Shown here one piece after another: positions 9,008 through 16,777 of a stretch of DNA of 45,154 nt. Both the position numbers and the translations under genes were made by a program. Under the pieces are notes generated by a model, which saw only the letters and a list, made by a program, of their open reading frames with translations, did not search any database and had not been told where the DNA came from. Every line of letters starts with the position of its first letter. The first letter of the stretch is position 1. The DNA lies in contig JAGRAN010000037.1 in assembly GCA_020434585.1 (NCBI GenBank), positions 1 through 45,154 of the forward strand, in the 5' to 3' direction. Source of the DNA: Bdellovibrionales bacterium. GTDB lineage: Bacteria > Bdellovibrionota_C > UBA2361 > SZUA-149 > JAGRAN01.

Positions 9008-9502
9008 CTAATTTGCATCTTGTTGGAAAATTCGAAACAACCAAGTGATCTGTGCCATTTTTACTAACTTTTGGTGGAACAGTTTAGGGTCTCGCTGAGC
9101 AATCAGGGTTTGATTCGCGATTGTTCTGGCCAAGACAGTTGGATGTGAAAAGCCCAAATCTCCTGAGACAAACTCAAAAGTCTTCATTACTCCGTCATAA
9201 TCTTGCAATGCAATTTTAATCCGGGAGCTCAGCAGCAAGGACTGTAGCAGTGGAGGTTCTCCGTCCCGGACATCCCAATTGTTGGCTCGAGCCGTCTTAA
9301 GAAAGTTTATCCTGCGGTCTAGAAGCTTGTCTGCTTCCTTCAACTTGTTCTTTTCAAGCAGGTGCACTACCTTCTCGAAGCTGTCGGCGGGAACCGTATT
9401 GATTACGACCTTTTCCTGGGTCGGTTTAGGCGGCGCGGCTTCGCCGGGGTTCTCGCCCTGGGTGGCAGCGAACATTAGTATTATCAGCAGTCTCAGCAGC
9501 AT
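9008..9502 (-). CDS. Small secreted or periplasmic hypothetical protein
   Basis: A 164-residue protein with an N-terminal hydrophobic stretch (MLLRLLIILMFAATQG) followed by a Pro/Glu linker, so it is probably exported. The body is largely helical and charged, with KLKEADKLLDRRINFL reminiscent of TPR-like helices, but no consensus repeat can be confirmed. Its stop lies only a few bases past the stop of the convergent nucleotidyltransferase gene, leaving no room for a separate terminator. No family recognised. Confidence 0.55.
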   Translation of the reverse strand: MLLRLLIILMFAATQGENPGEAAPPKPTQEKVVINTVPADSFEKVVHLLEKNKLKEADKLLDRRINFLKTARANNWDVRDGEPPLLQSLLLSSRIKIALQDYDGVMKTFEFVSGDLGFSHPTVLARTIANQTLIAQRDPKLFHQKLVKMAQITWLFRIFQQDAN

Positions 9503-9564
9503 AGCGGCACTAATACCACATCTTTAGTGCAAGTTCACGCGGGACTCTTGTGGGGAACCAGATT

Positions 9565-9867
9565 ATGAAGCAGCTTACTAGCGCACAAAGGAAGCATCTC
9601 AGGGGTTTAGCCCATCATCTCGACCCAATCGTCATGGTCGGTCAAAAGGGAATCACGCCAGAGCTGATCGCAGAAGTCTCGAGAGCACTTTCCGACCACG
9701 AATTGATTAAGGTCAGATTCACGGACTACAAGGACCAGCGCAAAGTCCTGTCTGAACAAATCGCCGCTGAGTCGGAAGGAAGTATTGCGGGAATCATTGG
9801 CAACCATTTAATCTTGTACAAAGAGCATCCAGACAAAGATAAGCGCCAAATTGAACTCCCGTCATAA
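9565..9867 (+). CDS. yhbY: YhbY/CRM-domain RNA-binding protein
   Basis: YhbY-type proteins are about 95-100 residue single CRM domains that bind the pre-50S ribosomal subunit. Here 100 residues begin with QLTSAQRKHLRGLAHHL, then VMVGQKGITPELIAEV carrying the GxxG loop, HELIKVRF, and end with IGNHLILYKEHP, all typical of the family. GGGGA at 9552-9556 is 8 bases before ATG 9565, so that start is preferred to the in-frame GTG at 9550. The next gene follows after 6 bases. Confidence 0.92.
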   Translation: MKQLTSAQRKHLRGLAHHLDPIVMVGQKGITPELIAEVSRALSDHELIKVRFTDYKDQRKVLSEQIAAESEGSIAGIIGNHLILYKEHPDKDKRQIELPS

Positions 9868-9873
9868 ACTCGC

Positions 9874-10206
9874 ATGAGTGAACAACTTCAAAAATCTACT
9901 GCCTGTTTCAAATTTAACGGCGGCATCTCGGTCGGTCCCAAATGGTGGTGGACGCTCAACCTGCCCTGGCCAATCGGCGCAATAGAAATTAGCAACGCTC
10001 AAATTGCCGTCAGCTATTTGGGCGCACGCCAAGTTTTTGAAAGAGAGAACGTCACCTGCCTGGAACTCGTTAGGCGATTTTTAATTACTGGCGTTCAGCT
10101 TAAGCATACCGAGCAAAGCAATTCAAAGTTCGTGCTGTTCTCCACTTTGGCCGCAAAACGCGTACTCGCACACGCAGAGTATCTCGGATATCCCGTTAAA
10201 TCTTAG
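9874..10206 (+). CDS. Conserved-looking hypothetical protein downstream of yhbY
   Basis: A 110-residue protein of mixed strands: WWWTLNLPWPIGAIEIS, then QIAVSYLGARQVFERENV and VQLKHTEQS followed by KFVLFSTLAAKRVLAHAEYLGYPV. The pattern of short strands closed by a C-terminal helix resembles small PH-like domains, but this is only an impression of fold. It starts 6 bases after yhbY and has similar base use, so it is likely in the same transcript. No family recognised. Confidence 0.6.
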   Translation: MSEQLQKSTACFKFNGGISVGPKWWWTLNLPWPIGAIEISNAQIAVSYLGARQVFERENVTCLELVRRFLITGVQLKHTEQSNSKFVLFSTLAAKRVLAHAEYLGYPVKS

Positions 10207-10508
10207 CTGCCAAAATCACCTAGCGCTTCGAACTCTCCCGGACTTGCAACTCGGTAAATAAGGAGGCAGAATTTTGTACCTCCCTCTAATACTTTAGTCC
10301 GCAGTTCTTTTATTCCTATTGATGTGAGCAGTTCTGATCTCAGCTGCCGACCCAGCAAATAGCTGGTTGGGCGGCTGGCACTAAGCAAGACAGGTTTTGT
10401 CTATTGTCCTTCCAGCTTTTTCAGAGTGAGGCGGCAGCTTCATACGCTCGCACGCTGCAGCGCATGAAGCCGCCGCTTCCACTGATAACATGAGAGGAGG
10501 ACTTCTGT
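10207..10508. other. Non-coding stretch: leader of the GC-rich 10509 gene
   Basis: About 300 bases with no credible gene. AAGGAGG at 10260-10266 stands 240 bases before the downstream start; its GGAGG can pair with CCTCC at 10279-10283. It is followed, 7 bases on, by TTG and a short frame (Tyr-Leu-Pro-Leu-Ile-Leu, stop) that could be a leader peptide. A long hairpin follows at 10431-10476 and then the true ribosome site at 10494-10500. Confidence 0.45.
10431..10476. other. 18-bp imperfect hairpin directly upstream of the 10509 gene
   Basis: Positions 10431-10448 are complementary to 10459-10476 at 16 of 18 positions, with a 10-base loop. It ends 17 bases before the GAGGAGG ribosome site of the 10509 gene. 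No T-run follows, so it is more likely a leader RNA element than a terminator; it could also end an upstream transcript. Confidence 0.55.
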
Positions 10509-11213
10509 ATGCCGACTAGATTGTCAAGCAGAGCTGAAGATGGTCGTGAGTTTACGGAAATGGGCGCTGATGGCTCGTTTCTCGATAAGCTCTGCGACGG
10601 TGCGCGCCACTGCAGTCATGACGGCGAGTGTCTCGACTCCGCTGTCGCTGCAATGAACGGTGCCGCTGGCAGTTTGCTGTCCAAACTTCGCGCATCAAGC
10701 GGAATGGGGGCAGAGATCGCTCTCGCCTCATTCGCGTGGATGCTCGAGCTGTACAGCAGCACTTCGCTGACGTTCGTCGAACAAGCGCTCAGCCCCGTGT
10801 GCGGAGGCTGTTTCCACCGCGGTGCCTGCCGAGACGCAATCGGCTGGGGCTGGATGGTGGAGAACGCGCTCAAGCAATGCCTGAGACCGGACAACGGCAA
10901 TCGTATCAGCTTCGCCGCCGGTGAAGATGAGCACGGTCCGTACCTCCAGGTCTCTCTCGTTGCCAGAGAAGGTGAACCGAGCTGGATCCGCTACCATGCG
11001 GATGCAGAAACTCTGGCAGCTACTCGAGAGCAGATCGATCCCCAGCGTGTCCTCGACATCCTGGAGCCGATCGGCCTGCGTGTGGCGGGACGCATCGGCG
11101 GCAAGGCCTCACACAAGGCGCTGATGCACGCGGATGTGGAGCGTTCTCGCAAGCTCGAAGCATGGAGCAAGTTCTTCAACACGCTTGCCGACTTGGCGGC
11201 CGGTCAAGCGTAA
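10509..11213 (+). CDS. GC-rich hypothetical protein with two cysteine clusters
   Basis: A 234-residue protein of unknown family. Two cysteine groups stand out: Cys29, Cys35, Cys41 in CDGARHCSHDGEC, and Cys98, Cys101, Cys107 in CGGCFHRGAC, separated by a helical stretch, with histidines close by. This arrangement could hold zinc or an iron-sulfur cluster, which is inference. The C-terminal third is helical (SHKALMHADVERSRKLEAW). No signal peptide or membrane span is seen. GAGGAGG at 10494-10500 gives an ideal start at ATG 10509. Its high G+C, structured leader and 15-bp terminator hairpin match the other GC-rich genes in the window rather than its neighbours. Confidence 0.7.
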   Translation: MPTRLSSRAEDGREFTEMGADGSFLDKLCDGARHCSHDGECLDSAVAAMNGAAGSLLSKLRASSGMGAEIALASFAWMLELYSSTSLTFVEQALSPVCGGCFHRGACRDAIGWGWMVENALKQCLRPDNGNRISFAAGEDEHGPYLQVSLVAREGEPSWIRYHADAETLAATREQIDPQRVLDILEPIGLRVAGRIGGKASHKALMHADVERSRKLEAWSKFFNTLADLAAGQA

Positions 11214-11227
11214 GGGGACGGCGCGTT

Positions 11228-11280
11228 AGGTGCTCCGACGAAATTCGTCGGAGCACCTGCGCCACCTCGCGGTGTTTTTA
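11228..11280 (+). terminator. Terminator region of the 10509 gene
   Basis: A perfect 15-bp inverted repeat (11228-11242 with 11244-11258, one base between) begins 14 bases after the stop codon. It is followed by a second small hairpin, CCACC/GGTG around TCGC at 11262-11274, that ends in five T residues at 11275-11279. Together they look like an intrinsic terminator. Confidence 0.75.
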
Positions 11281-11358
11281 GGTTCGAGCTTATGCCGGCC
11301 CGCCGCAAATCATCGATGAAATTTGGATGTAGGAATGAAGGAAGTTCGCCATTAAAAG

Positions 11359-11466
11359 GGCTGGCGGCAGGGTCTCTGTCTGCATACGAACCGCGTTGGT
11401 GTTCCCAACAACGCCAGCCTGAAAGCGGCGGACCTGGGCGAAGCATTGCTGCTTGCCCAGGTCCGC
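11359..11466 (-). terminator. Tandem inverted repeats downstream of the 11543 gene
   Basis: Two inverted repeats lie between the convergent GC-rich genes. GGCTGGCG at 11359-11366 pairs with CGCCAGCC at 11412-11419, and GCGGACCTGGGC at 11428-11439 pairs perfectly with GCCCAGGTCCGC at 11455-11466. The second is 77 bases past the stop of the reverse-strand acetyltransferase and may terminate it, although no clear T-run follows. The rest of the 11281-11542 gap holds no gene I can support. Confidence 0.5.
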
Positions 11467-11542
11467 TTGCGGAGGAGGAGCCGTACGAGTTCTCTTCGCA
11501 CGACTCAAACTCCGCGGCACCCTCGAATGGAGTGCTTGACGA

Positions 11543-12148
11543 TCATTCCGGGACGTTGACCGGACCGTCGTGCCGCAGGACGTGACGAGTGAGCGGGTGG
11601 CCGCCGTAGTCGTCCGGGGTGCTGGTGTACGTCTTGACGCGCAGGAAGCCGAGCCGAGTCTCGAAGAGACCCCAGACCGTTTCCTGCTCGACATGCGTCC
11701 GCACCCAATGACGAGCACTGCCGTTGGCACACTCGCATCGCCTTGCCACCAGTTGACCGTAGATCCCGCGCTGCCTGTAGGGCGTGTCGAGGATCCCGAT
11801 ACAGTGGTAATAATCTCCGTCCTGAGGACAGGGGTCGAGATCGAGCTTGTCGAGGCTCAGGTGCGCGATGAGCGAACCCGTGAGCTTGACACCGATCGCG
11901 AACCCGACGATCTTGTCTCCGTCCATCGCGACGAAGTAGTCGCCATCGACTCCGTACTCGTTGCCTACGAGGAAGGTCTCGAGAAACCCCCGCGCCGACA
12001 TCGGATCGTCCGTCACGCCGCGTTCCCACGCGAGGTGCCAGGGCGGTTCCGACATTCGACGCACGAGCAAGTCCTCGAATTCCTCGATGCGACGACGAAC
12101 GAAGTCGTGGTCAACGGCGCGAACCGTGACGTGACTCGTTGTTGTCAT
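11543..12148 (-). CDS. GNAT-family N-acetyltransferase (GC-rich paralog 1)
   Basis: GNAT enzymes move an acetyl group from acetyl-CoA to an amine. The 201-residue protein shows the fold order: an early helix pair, then DGDYFVAMDGDKIVGFAIGVK (strands 2-4 side), YYHCIGILDTPYRQRGIYGQLV, which contains the acetyl-CoA loop R-x-x-G-x-G, and WVRTHVEQETVWGLFETRLGF (motif-B-like C-terminal helix). GGGAG lies about 6 bases before ATG 12148. It shares the landmarks EPPW, HWVRTHV and a late Phe/Glu/Gly-Phe segment with the product of 12846-13553, so the two are diverged paralogs. Composition is high (38 of 60 G+C at 11941-12000). Substrate unknown. Confidence 0.78.
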   Translation of the reverse strand: MTTTSHVTVRAVDHDFVRRRIEEFEDLLVRRMSEPPWHLAWERGVTDDPMSARGFLETFLVGNEYGVDGDYFVAMDGDKIVGFAIGVKLTGSLIAHLSLDKLDLDPCPQDGDYYHCIGILDTPYRQRGIYGQLVARRCECANGSARHWVRTHVEQETVWGLFETRLGFLRVKTYTSTPDDYGGHPLTRHVLRHDGPVNVPE

Positions 12149-12287
12149 GTGTTACTCCCAAAGGGATGGGTTGAGGGGACCAGCGGTGGGAATTCTCTTC
12201 CGACCGCACTACTGAGTGGACCGAGTGCATGCGTTGACAGGAACGCTGCACTGAAGTGGTAGTTAACCTCCTTTCTGTTTACCTGTG
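12149..12287 (-). other. Leader of the 11543 gene with an extra Shine-Dalgarno-like motif
   Basis: On the reverse strand an AAAGGAGG (12275-12268) stands about 120 bases upstream of the acetyltransferase start and is not followed by a start codon at useful spacing. GC-rich sequence begins there. The CCTTT just upstream of the real ribosome site could pair with it. Regulatory meaning is inference. Confidence 0.35.
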
Positions 12288-12470
12288 ATGAGACCCTGCC
12301 AGACAGCACACGCCGCTAGCCGCAAAGGGTGGCTTACCGCGAAAGCTGCCAGGCGAGGATTGTTCGCCCATGATGAGAAATTGAAAGATCTAGCAGTTAA
12401 TAAACGGTTAACTCCTGACAAACTGAGTATATTAACTGAGCTATGTTTAGCTGGCAAAGAAAGGCAGTAA
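12288..12470 (+). CDS. Possible small protein or gene remnant between two GC-rich genes
   Basis: A 60-residue frame from ATG 12288 (GTG 12285 is also possible) with a reasonable protein-like C-terminal half: GLFAHDEKLKDLAVNKRL then TPDKLSILTELCLAGKERQ. Its base use is lower in G+C than both neighbours. There is no ribosome site on this strand. It could be a small regulator-like protein, the tail of a gene interrupted by incoming DNA, or chance. No family recognised. Confidence 0.25.
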   Translation: MRPCQTAHAASRKGWLTAKAARRGLFAHDEKLKDLAVNKRLTPDKLSILTELCLAGKERQ

Positions 12471-12740
12471 CTGTGTTAAATATTTGATTTTTCAAGTTTT
12501 CGTTTCTGACTCTACTAATGCTTGAATTTTGTGCTGATTTTTGGATTTAGGGCTTGATTTCCTCTTGTATACAATCTAAAAGGTGCCTCGGTATCGCACG
12601 AGTATGAAAGATGGATTGCTGTGGCAGGGGGCGTATTACCGGAACCTGAAGCTGTGTATGTGTCACACCACATGCACAACAATCCTGAGAACTAGCGTAG
12701 GCGGCACGGTACCTTGTGCTAGAGTCTCGCAGCTCAGCGA

Positions 12741-12777
12741 CGGTGCCACGCGATTCTCGAGAGAATCGCGGGCACCG
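12741..12777 (-). terminator. 17-bp hairpin downstream of the 12846 gene
   Basis: The sequence 12741-12758 pairs with 12761-12777 over 17 base pairs with a single bulged A and a two-base centre. It begins about 69 bases past the stop of the reverse-strand acetyltransferase. No long T-run follows on that strand, but length and placement match the hairpins after the other GC-rich genes. The rest of 12471-12845 has no gene I can support. Confidence 0.55.
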
Positions 12778-12845
12778 AACGCTTTGCCGCGAAGTGAACA
12801 CGTCTACCTCGCGCCGTGTTACTTCTTGTGACGATCTAGTCCAGA

Positions 12846-13553
12846 CTAGACGCTCCCTTCGACAGGAACGCTGGTCGATCCTCCACGAGACGCGGACGGA
12901 CGCTCGATCACCGGAACGTCGTAGAAGAATCTCGTCGCTTCGTCCTCACGAACTTCGCGACCGCAGCTGTAGACCACGCAGGACCACGAGCTGCAACCGA
13001 GACCTTCTTTGACACCGGTACCTGCTACTTCGTAGCCGGCTCGTTCGAAGATTCTGCGAACGGCGTGGCAATCGACGTGGGTGCGGACCCAGAAGCGCGC
13101 GGCGGGGTTTGAGTTCCCGGCGAGCATCACCATGTGACGAGCGTCACACAGCCTGGGGTACACCTTCTGTCCATTGCCATCACGCCGACCGCGGTACTCC
13201 GAGTCGAGCACGACAGCAGCGCAGTAGGCATCTCCGGCTTGCAGGCCGAATTTGCCGAGTTCCGTGACTGCGACGACTTCTTCGTCCACGTGAGGGATAC
13301 CCACGCAGAAGCCGCACAGTCTTCCTCCACGATCCGTATCGATCGCATCGACGAACACTCCACCGTGTTCCGCCAGCACACTGAGGTACTTTACCCAGTC
13401 GGCCGGCGTATCGGTGAAGTCCCAGGGAGGCTCCGCGAAGTTGCGGCGCATGTGCTCACCACGCTCGGCCATACGGCTGAGGCTAAGCGGGTGGTCACCG
13501 GGGACGAGCTGGAGACGAATGTCACCCAGCAGGGCAGGACGATCCTCCGTCAT
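12846..13553 (-). CDS. GNAT-family N-acetyltransferase (GC-rich paralog 2)
   Basis: About 235 residues. GNAT landmarks: GRLCGFCVGIPHVDEE (strand pair), AYCAAVVLDSEYRGRRDGNG containing the R-x-x-G-x-G acetyl-CoA loop, and FWVRTHVDCHAVRRIFERAGYEV (C-terminal conserved helix). The last 50 residues form an extension, including CSSWSCVVYSCGREV with several cysteines, that the 11543 product lacks. The start is ATG 13553 because GGGAGG lies 9 bases upstream; the in-frame GTG at 13562 abuts that site and is too close. GC-rich like its paralog. Acetyl acceptor unknown. Confidence 0.75.
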   Translation of the reverse strand: MTEDRPALLGDIRLQLVPGDHPLSLSRMAERGEHMRRNFAEPPWDFTDTPADWVKYLSVLAEHGGVFVDAIDTDRGGRLCGFCVGIPHVDEEVVAVTELGKFGLQAGDAYCAAVVLDSEYRGRRDGNGQKVYPRLCDARHMVMLAGNSNPAARFWVRTHVDCHAVRRIFERAGYEVAGTGVKEGLGCSSWSCVVYSCGREVREDEATRFFYDVPVIERPSASRGGSTSVPVEGSV

Positions 13554-14533
13554 GCTCGCCACCCTCCCTTCGTACGATCGAGGTTCATGCTGATTTCCAG
13601 AGACATGGCACTCCTCGATTGGGGTTGCGCACAGATCCGAAGATCCATGCTAGTTGGAGACGAATGATGGTAAGAATCAGATAAGGACGGGCCTCCTTCT
13701 TCTTACCCCCACGAGTTGCAGGAAGAGCGAACAAGTTCACTCAGTCCCACAAATTGGTCGCAACCCGTTCGACAGTCGGGTCTTTCGATCGCGCTAAAAA
13801 AACCTCCTTCCTTTGGTAAAGGGTTATTGGTAATACGCTCCTGCCGACAGCGTGCTGCACGCGCGAATTCGCGCACTCAGCGTGCTGCCGGAATCAGGGC
13901 CAGCTTCTACACTTTGATAGCTAACAAAGAACTAATGGTTGAGGACGCAGAACGCCTTCAAACGTTAGCTCTGCATACGAGCATCGCGCAAACGCCAAAC
14001 GTACGAGTTTAGCAGATCTAATAACCTTGTAATTTTAGGCAGTTAGGCGCACGGCTAGACTAATGGCCGGCACTGCCAAAGATAACCTGTTGAAAAAATT
14101 AACTTTTTAGGAAAAGGCAGACGAACCCACTTTCTCCCTGCTTCACCTGACTATTGTGCTCGAGCGTTAAAAAAAACTGCGCAATAACGAGGCTTTTTTT
14201 ACTGCCTTGCCGGTCTTTTTCTACTCTTTACCGAAAATGCTGGGGTAATGGGGGTTTATCGCGCTACAGCGCGAGAATAAATGGAAGGATAATAAATCGG
14301 ACAGTTTCTTGTCTCATGACTTCTCAAGCTGCCTTAGCAGTAGGATATAGTCAAACATTACTGAGCATCAAAATGACAAGCTTCTAATAGTAAAGAGTTT
14401 TTTTCCTAACTCAGAAATACTTGTTAGCGCCGACAGAGCGCCTTTGTGTGCACGGCGAGCAGTGTGCTACTTACTTTGTCCGGCGACCTTCTAGCGCGCC
14501 GCAGCAGTCCCAGAACAGCAAGGAGCAGATTTT
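13554..14533. other. Long non-coding stretch between the GC-rich block and icd
   Basis: About 980 bases. The left part (13554-13720) is the leader of the 12846 gene and carries, reading left, AAGGAGG at 13698-13692 inside an inverted repeat (GTAAGAA/TTCTTAC outer arms, AAGGA/TCCTT inner). From 13720 to 14012 one frame stays open for 98 residues but lacks a ribosome site and family resemblance. From 14040 the sequence turns AT-rich with several T-runs. The icd ribosome site AAGGAG is at 14520-14525. I see no tRNA, insertion sequence or known RNA. Confidence 0.45.
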
Positions 14534-15967
14534 ATGTCCAGCGCTACCCCTATCACCGTCGCGCACGGTGACGGAATCGGCCCCGAAATTATGGCGGCCT
14601 GCCTATCCATCCTTCAAGAGGCTGGAGCCAGACTCGACATCGAAACAATTGAAATCGGTCAGGCTGTATACGAACGCGGACACGACACTGGCATCGAGCC
14701 CAGCGCCTGGGAATCACTGCGCAGAACCCGAGTGTTTTACAAAGCGCCGATTACAACCCCGCAGGGCGGAGGCTTTAAGAGTTTAAACGTAACTATTCGA
14801 AAAACTCTTGGCCTGTTCGCGAACGTCCGCCCATGTGCATCTTACGCGCCGTACATCGAAACCAAACATCCGAATATGGATGTAATTATTGTTCGTGAAA
14901 ACGAAGAAGATTTATACGCTGGGATCGAACATCGCCAGACTCCCCAGGTCTACCAGTGCCTTAAACTAATTTCCGAACCAGGTTCGCGAAAAATTGTGCG
15001 TTACGCATTTGAAGACGCAAAGAGGCACGGCCGAAAGAAAGTAACTTGCTTTACTAAAGACAATATCATGAAGCTCACCGACGGCTTGTTTCACAAAGTC
15101 TTCGATGAGATTGCTGCTGAGTATCCGGATATTGAAAACGAACATTGGATCGTAGATATCGGAGCAGCAAAACTGGCAGACTCGCCTGAAGCTTTCGATG
15201 TAATCGTCATGCCAAACCTCTACGGCGATATTCTCTCTGACGTTGCGGCGCAAATCGCGGGATCAGTTGGCCTGGCCGGCTCCTCAAACATCGGCGCAAA
15301 CTATGCAATGTTTGAAGCAATTCACGGTTCTGCTCCGCGGCGCGCTGGCCAAAATCTAGCAAATCCTTCGGGTCTGCTGCATGGTGGAATTCTGATGCTG
15401 CTCCATCTCGGTCAAGCCGATATCGCGCAGAGAATTCACAATGCCTGGTTAAAAACCATCGAAGACGGCATTCACACCTACGATATCTACTCCGAGGAGC
15501 GCAGCACTCAAAAGGTGGGAACGAAGGAGTTTGCACAAGCCGTAATCGAACGCCTCGGCCAAGAGCCCAGCACGCTCAAAACTGTCAAATACAACATTTC
15601 CGAACCGGCGGACTTGTCGAAATTCGATATCGGCGACACCTCAAAAGTAAAGAAGGACCTCGTAGGATTTGACGCCTTCATCTGCTGGACGGGCAGTCCG
15701 GACGACTTGGCTGCAAAACTTGACGGTGTTCAGACTGGGTCGCTCAAGCTTCAAGCAATAACTAACCGCGGCGTTCAGGTTTGGCCGGGTGGACATCCTG
15801 AAACATTCTGCAGTGACCACTGGCGCTGCAGATTTGTCGGGCAAAATACCATACCCCACACCGATATCATTCAGGTGCTTTCGAACATTGCCGATGCCGG
15901 TCTTGACTTCATCAAAACCGAAAACCTCTGTAAGTTTGACGGCAAGCCCGCCTATTCTGGAGCTTAA
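14534..15967 (+). CDS. icd: Isocitrate dehydrogenase, Thermus-type (long C-terminal extension)
   Basis: Oxidatively decarboxylates isocitrate to 2-oxoglutarate in the citric acid cycle. Visible motifs: ITVAHGDGIGPEI at the N-terminus, substrate loop SLNVTIRKTLGLFANVRP, VIIVRENEEDLYAG, the metal/substrate lysine region TCFTKDNIMKLTDG, MPNLYGDILSDVAAQIAGS and EAIHGSAPRRAG at the coenzyme loop. The last about 140 residues, after the catalytic core, match the extended C-terminal domain of the Thermus-type enzyme (about 480-500 residues total). AAGGAG at 14520-14525 supports ATG 14534. Coenzyme preference (NAD or NADP) is not decided by eye. A small conserved gene follows after 17 bases. Confidence 0.93.
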   Translation: MSSATPITVAHGDGIGPEIMAACLSILQEAGARLDIETIEIGQAVYERGHDTGIEPSAWESLRRTRVFYKAPITTPQGGGFKSLNVTIRKTLGLFANVRPCASYAPYIETKHPNMDVIIVRENEEDLYAGIEHRQTPQVYQCLKLISEPGSRKIVRYAFEDAKRHGRKKVTCFTKDNIMKLTDGLFHKVFDEIAAEYPDIENEHWIVDIGAAKLADSPEAFDVIVMPNLYGDILSDVAAQIAGSVGLAGSSNIGANYAMFEAIHGSAPRRAGQNLANPSGLLHGGILMLLHLGQADIAQRIHNAWLKTIEDGIHTYDIYSEERSTQKVGTKEFAQAVIERLGQEPSTLKTVKYNISEPADLSKFDIGDTSKVKKDLVGFDAFICWTGSPDDLAAKLDGVQTGSLKLQAITNRGVQVWPGGHPETFCSDHWRCRFVGQNTIPHTDIIQVLSNIADAGLDFIKTENLCKFDGKPAYSGA

Positions 15968-15984
15968 AGGCAAGGTAGTAGACG

Positions 15985-16470
15985 ATGTTCGACGATTTCG
16001 ATGATGCAGCTAGAGTATGGATCTTCGCTGCGGACAAAACGCTTTCAGACGAACAAGCTGCCAACGTATCAAACGCAATTGCGGATTTTCTTGACGAATG
16101 GGCCGCGCATGGAAAAGCGTTAAACGCAGCAGTTCAAGTTTTTCATAATCGCTTTGCCGTAGTCTGCGCCAACGAAGCAGAAGTGAAAGCGTCCGGCTGT
16201 TCAGTCGATGCACTTTTTCGGGCGATTCGCGAAGTCTTTGAACGCTCCGGAACGCTTGTCGCGGACAGCTCCAACATCTTCTATCAGGACGGAGAGGAAG
16301 TGTTTTCTATTAGCAGACCCGCGTTTAAGCAGCTGGTCGAACAGAAAGCTGTAAACGGCAATACTCCTGTATTCGACAACTCCCTAACCACCCTTGCAGC
16401 CATGAGAACTGGCAGCTGGAACCGTGCATACAAAGATTCTTGGCACGCCCAGCTCTTCGGCGAACTTTAA
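15985..16470 (+). CDS. Conserved protein of the family often named 'ABC transporter ATPase' (no ATPase motifs)
   Basis: A 161-residue protein resembling short conserved proteins known from Bacteroidetes that carry the name 'ABC transporter ATPase'. Shared landmarks are a start of type VWIFAADKTLSDEQ, FLDEWAAHGKALNA, a RFAVV strand and the ASGCSVDALFRAIREV helix. No Walker A or signature motif is present, so the inherited name is misleading and true function is unknown. It follows icd after 17 bases and may be cotranscribed. The ribosome site is weak. Confidence 0.65.
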   Translation: MFDDFDDAARVWIFAADKTLSDEQAANVSNAIADFLDEWAAHGKALNAAVQVFHNRFAVVCANEAEVKASGCSVDALFRAIREVFERSGTLVADSSNIFYQDGEEVFSISRPAFKQLVEQKAVNGNTPVFDNSLTTLAAMRTGSWNRAYKDSWHAQLFGEL

Positions 16471-16777
16471 GCAGGTTTCTTTTTCATTCCTCAATTGTTA
16501 CGAGCTGATATGGCTTCAATCGCCAGGGTACGCACGTAGTTTAAGTGCCGATTTTCGTCACAGCCGCCAAAGAGTGCGTGCAGCGAAGCACCAAATTCAG
16601 CGCTAAATCCTTTAGGCGACTGCGAATAAGGTCGTTTCTGATCTCATTGGAACGACGGGCACCTGGCACTATAGTTGCCATGTATCCACGGGTTGCAGAA
16701 GGCAGGCAGACAGTTTCTAGAGAACAGCTACCAGCCGTTATGCTTGTTTAGCAGTTCTTGTTTTAGCGGTTTTGTAG
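16471..16777. other. Intergenic stretch before the metalloprotease
   Basis: About 307 bases with no gene I can support. Short frames lack ribosome sites. It contains a plausible promoter (see 16647-16675) and no terminator-like hairpin for the preceding pair. Confidence 0.4.
16647..16675 (+). promoter_or_regulatory. Candidate sigma70 promoter for the metalloprotease
   Basis: TTGGAA (16647-16652) and TATAGT (16670-16675) are separated by exactly 17 bases, close to the TTGACA/TATAAT consensus. It would give a leader of about 95 bases before ATG 16778. Confidence 0.4.

Noticed and set aside
9550-9564. GTG start for yhbY
   Set aside because: The GTG overlaps the GGGGA ribosome site that is correctly spaced for ATG 9565.
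11570-12262. 230-residue forward frame opposite the first GNAT gene
   Set aside because: It is antisense to a gene with GNAT motifs and a good ribosome site, and shows no family features.
13134-13667. 177-residue forward frame opposite the second GNAT gene
   Set aside because: It is a composition shadow; the reverse-strand gene has the acetyl-CoA loop and ribosome site.
14154-14387. 77-residue frame in the gap before icd
   Set aside because: It has no ribosome site, a scrambled composition with runs of Arg, Ser and Cys, and no resemblance to a known family.
648-14533. Integrative element with integrase and att sites as the source of the GC-rich genes
   Set aside because: No recombinase, transposase or tRNA was found, and I could not see flanking direct repeats by eye; mechanism of entry remains unknown.
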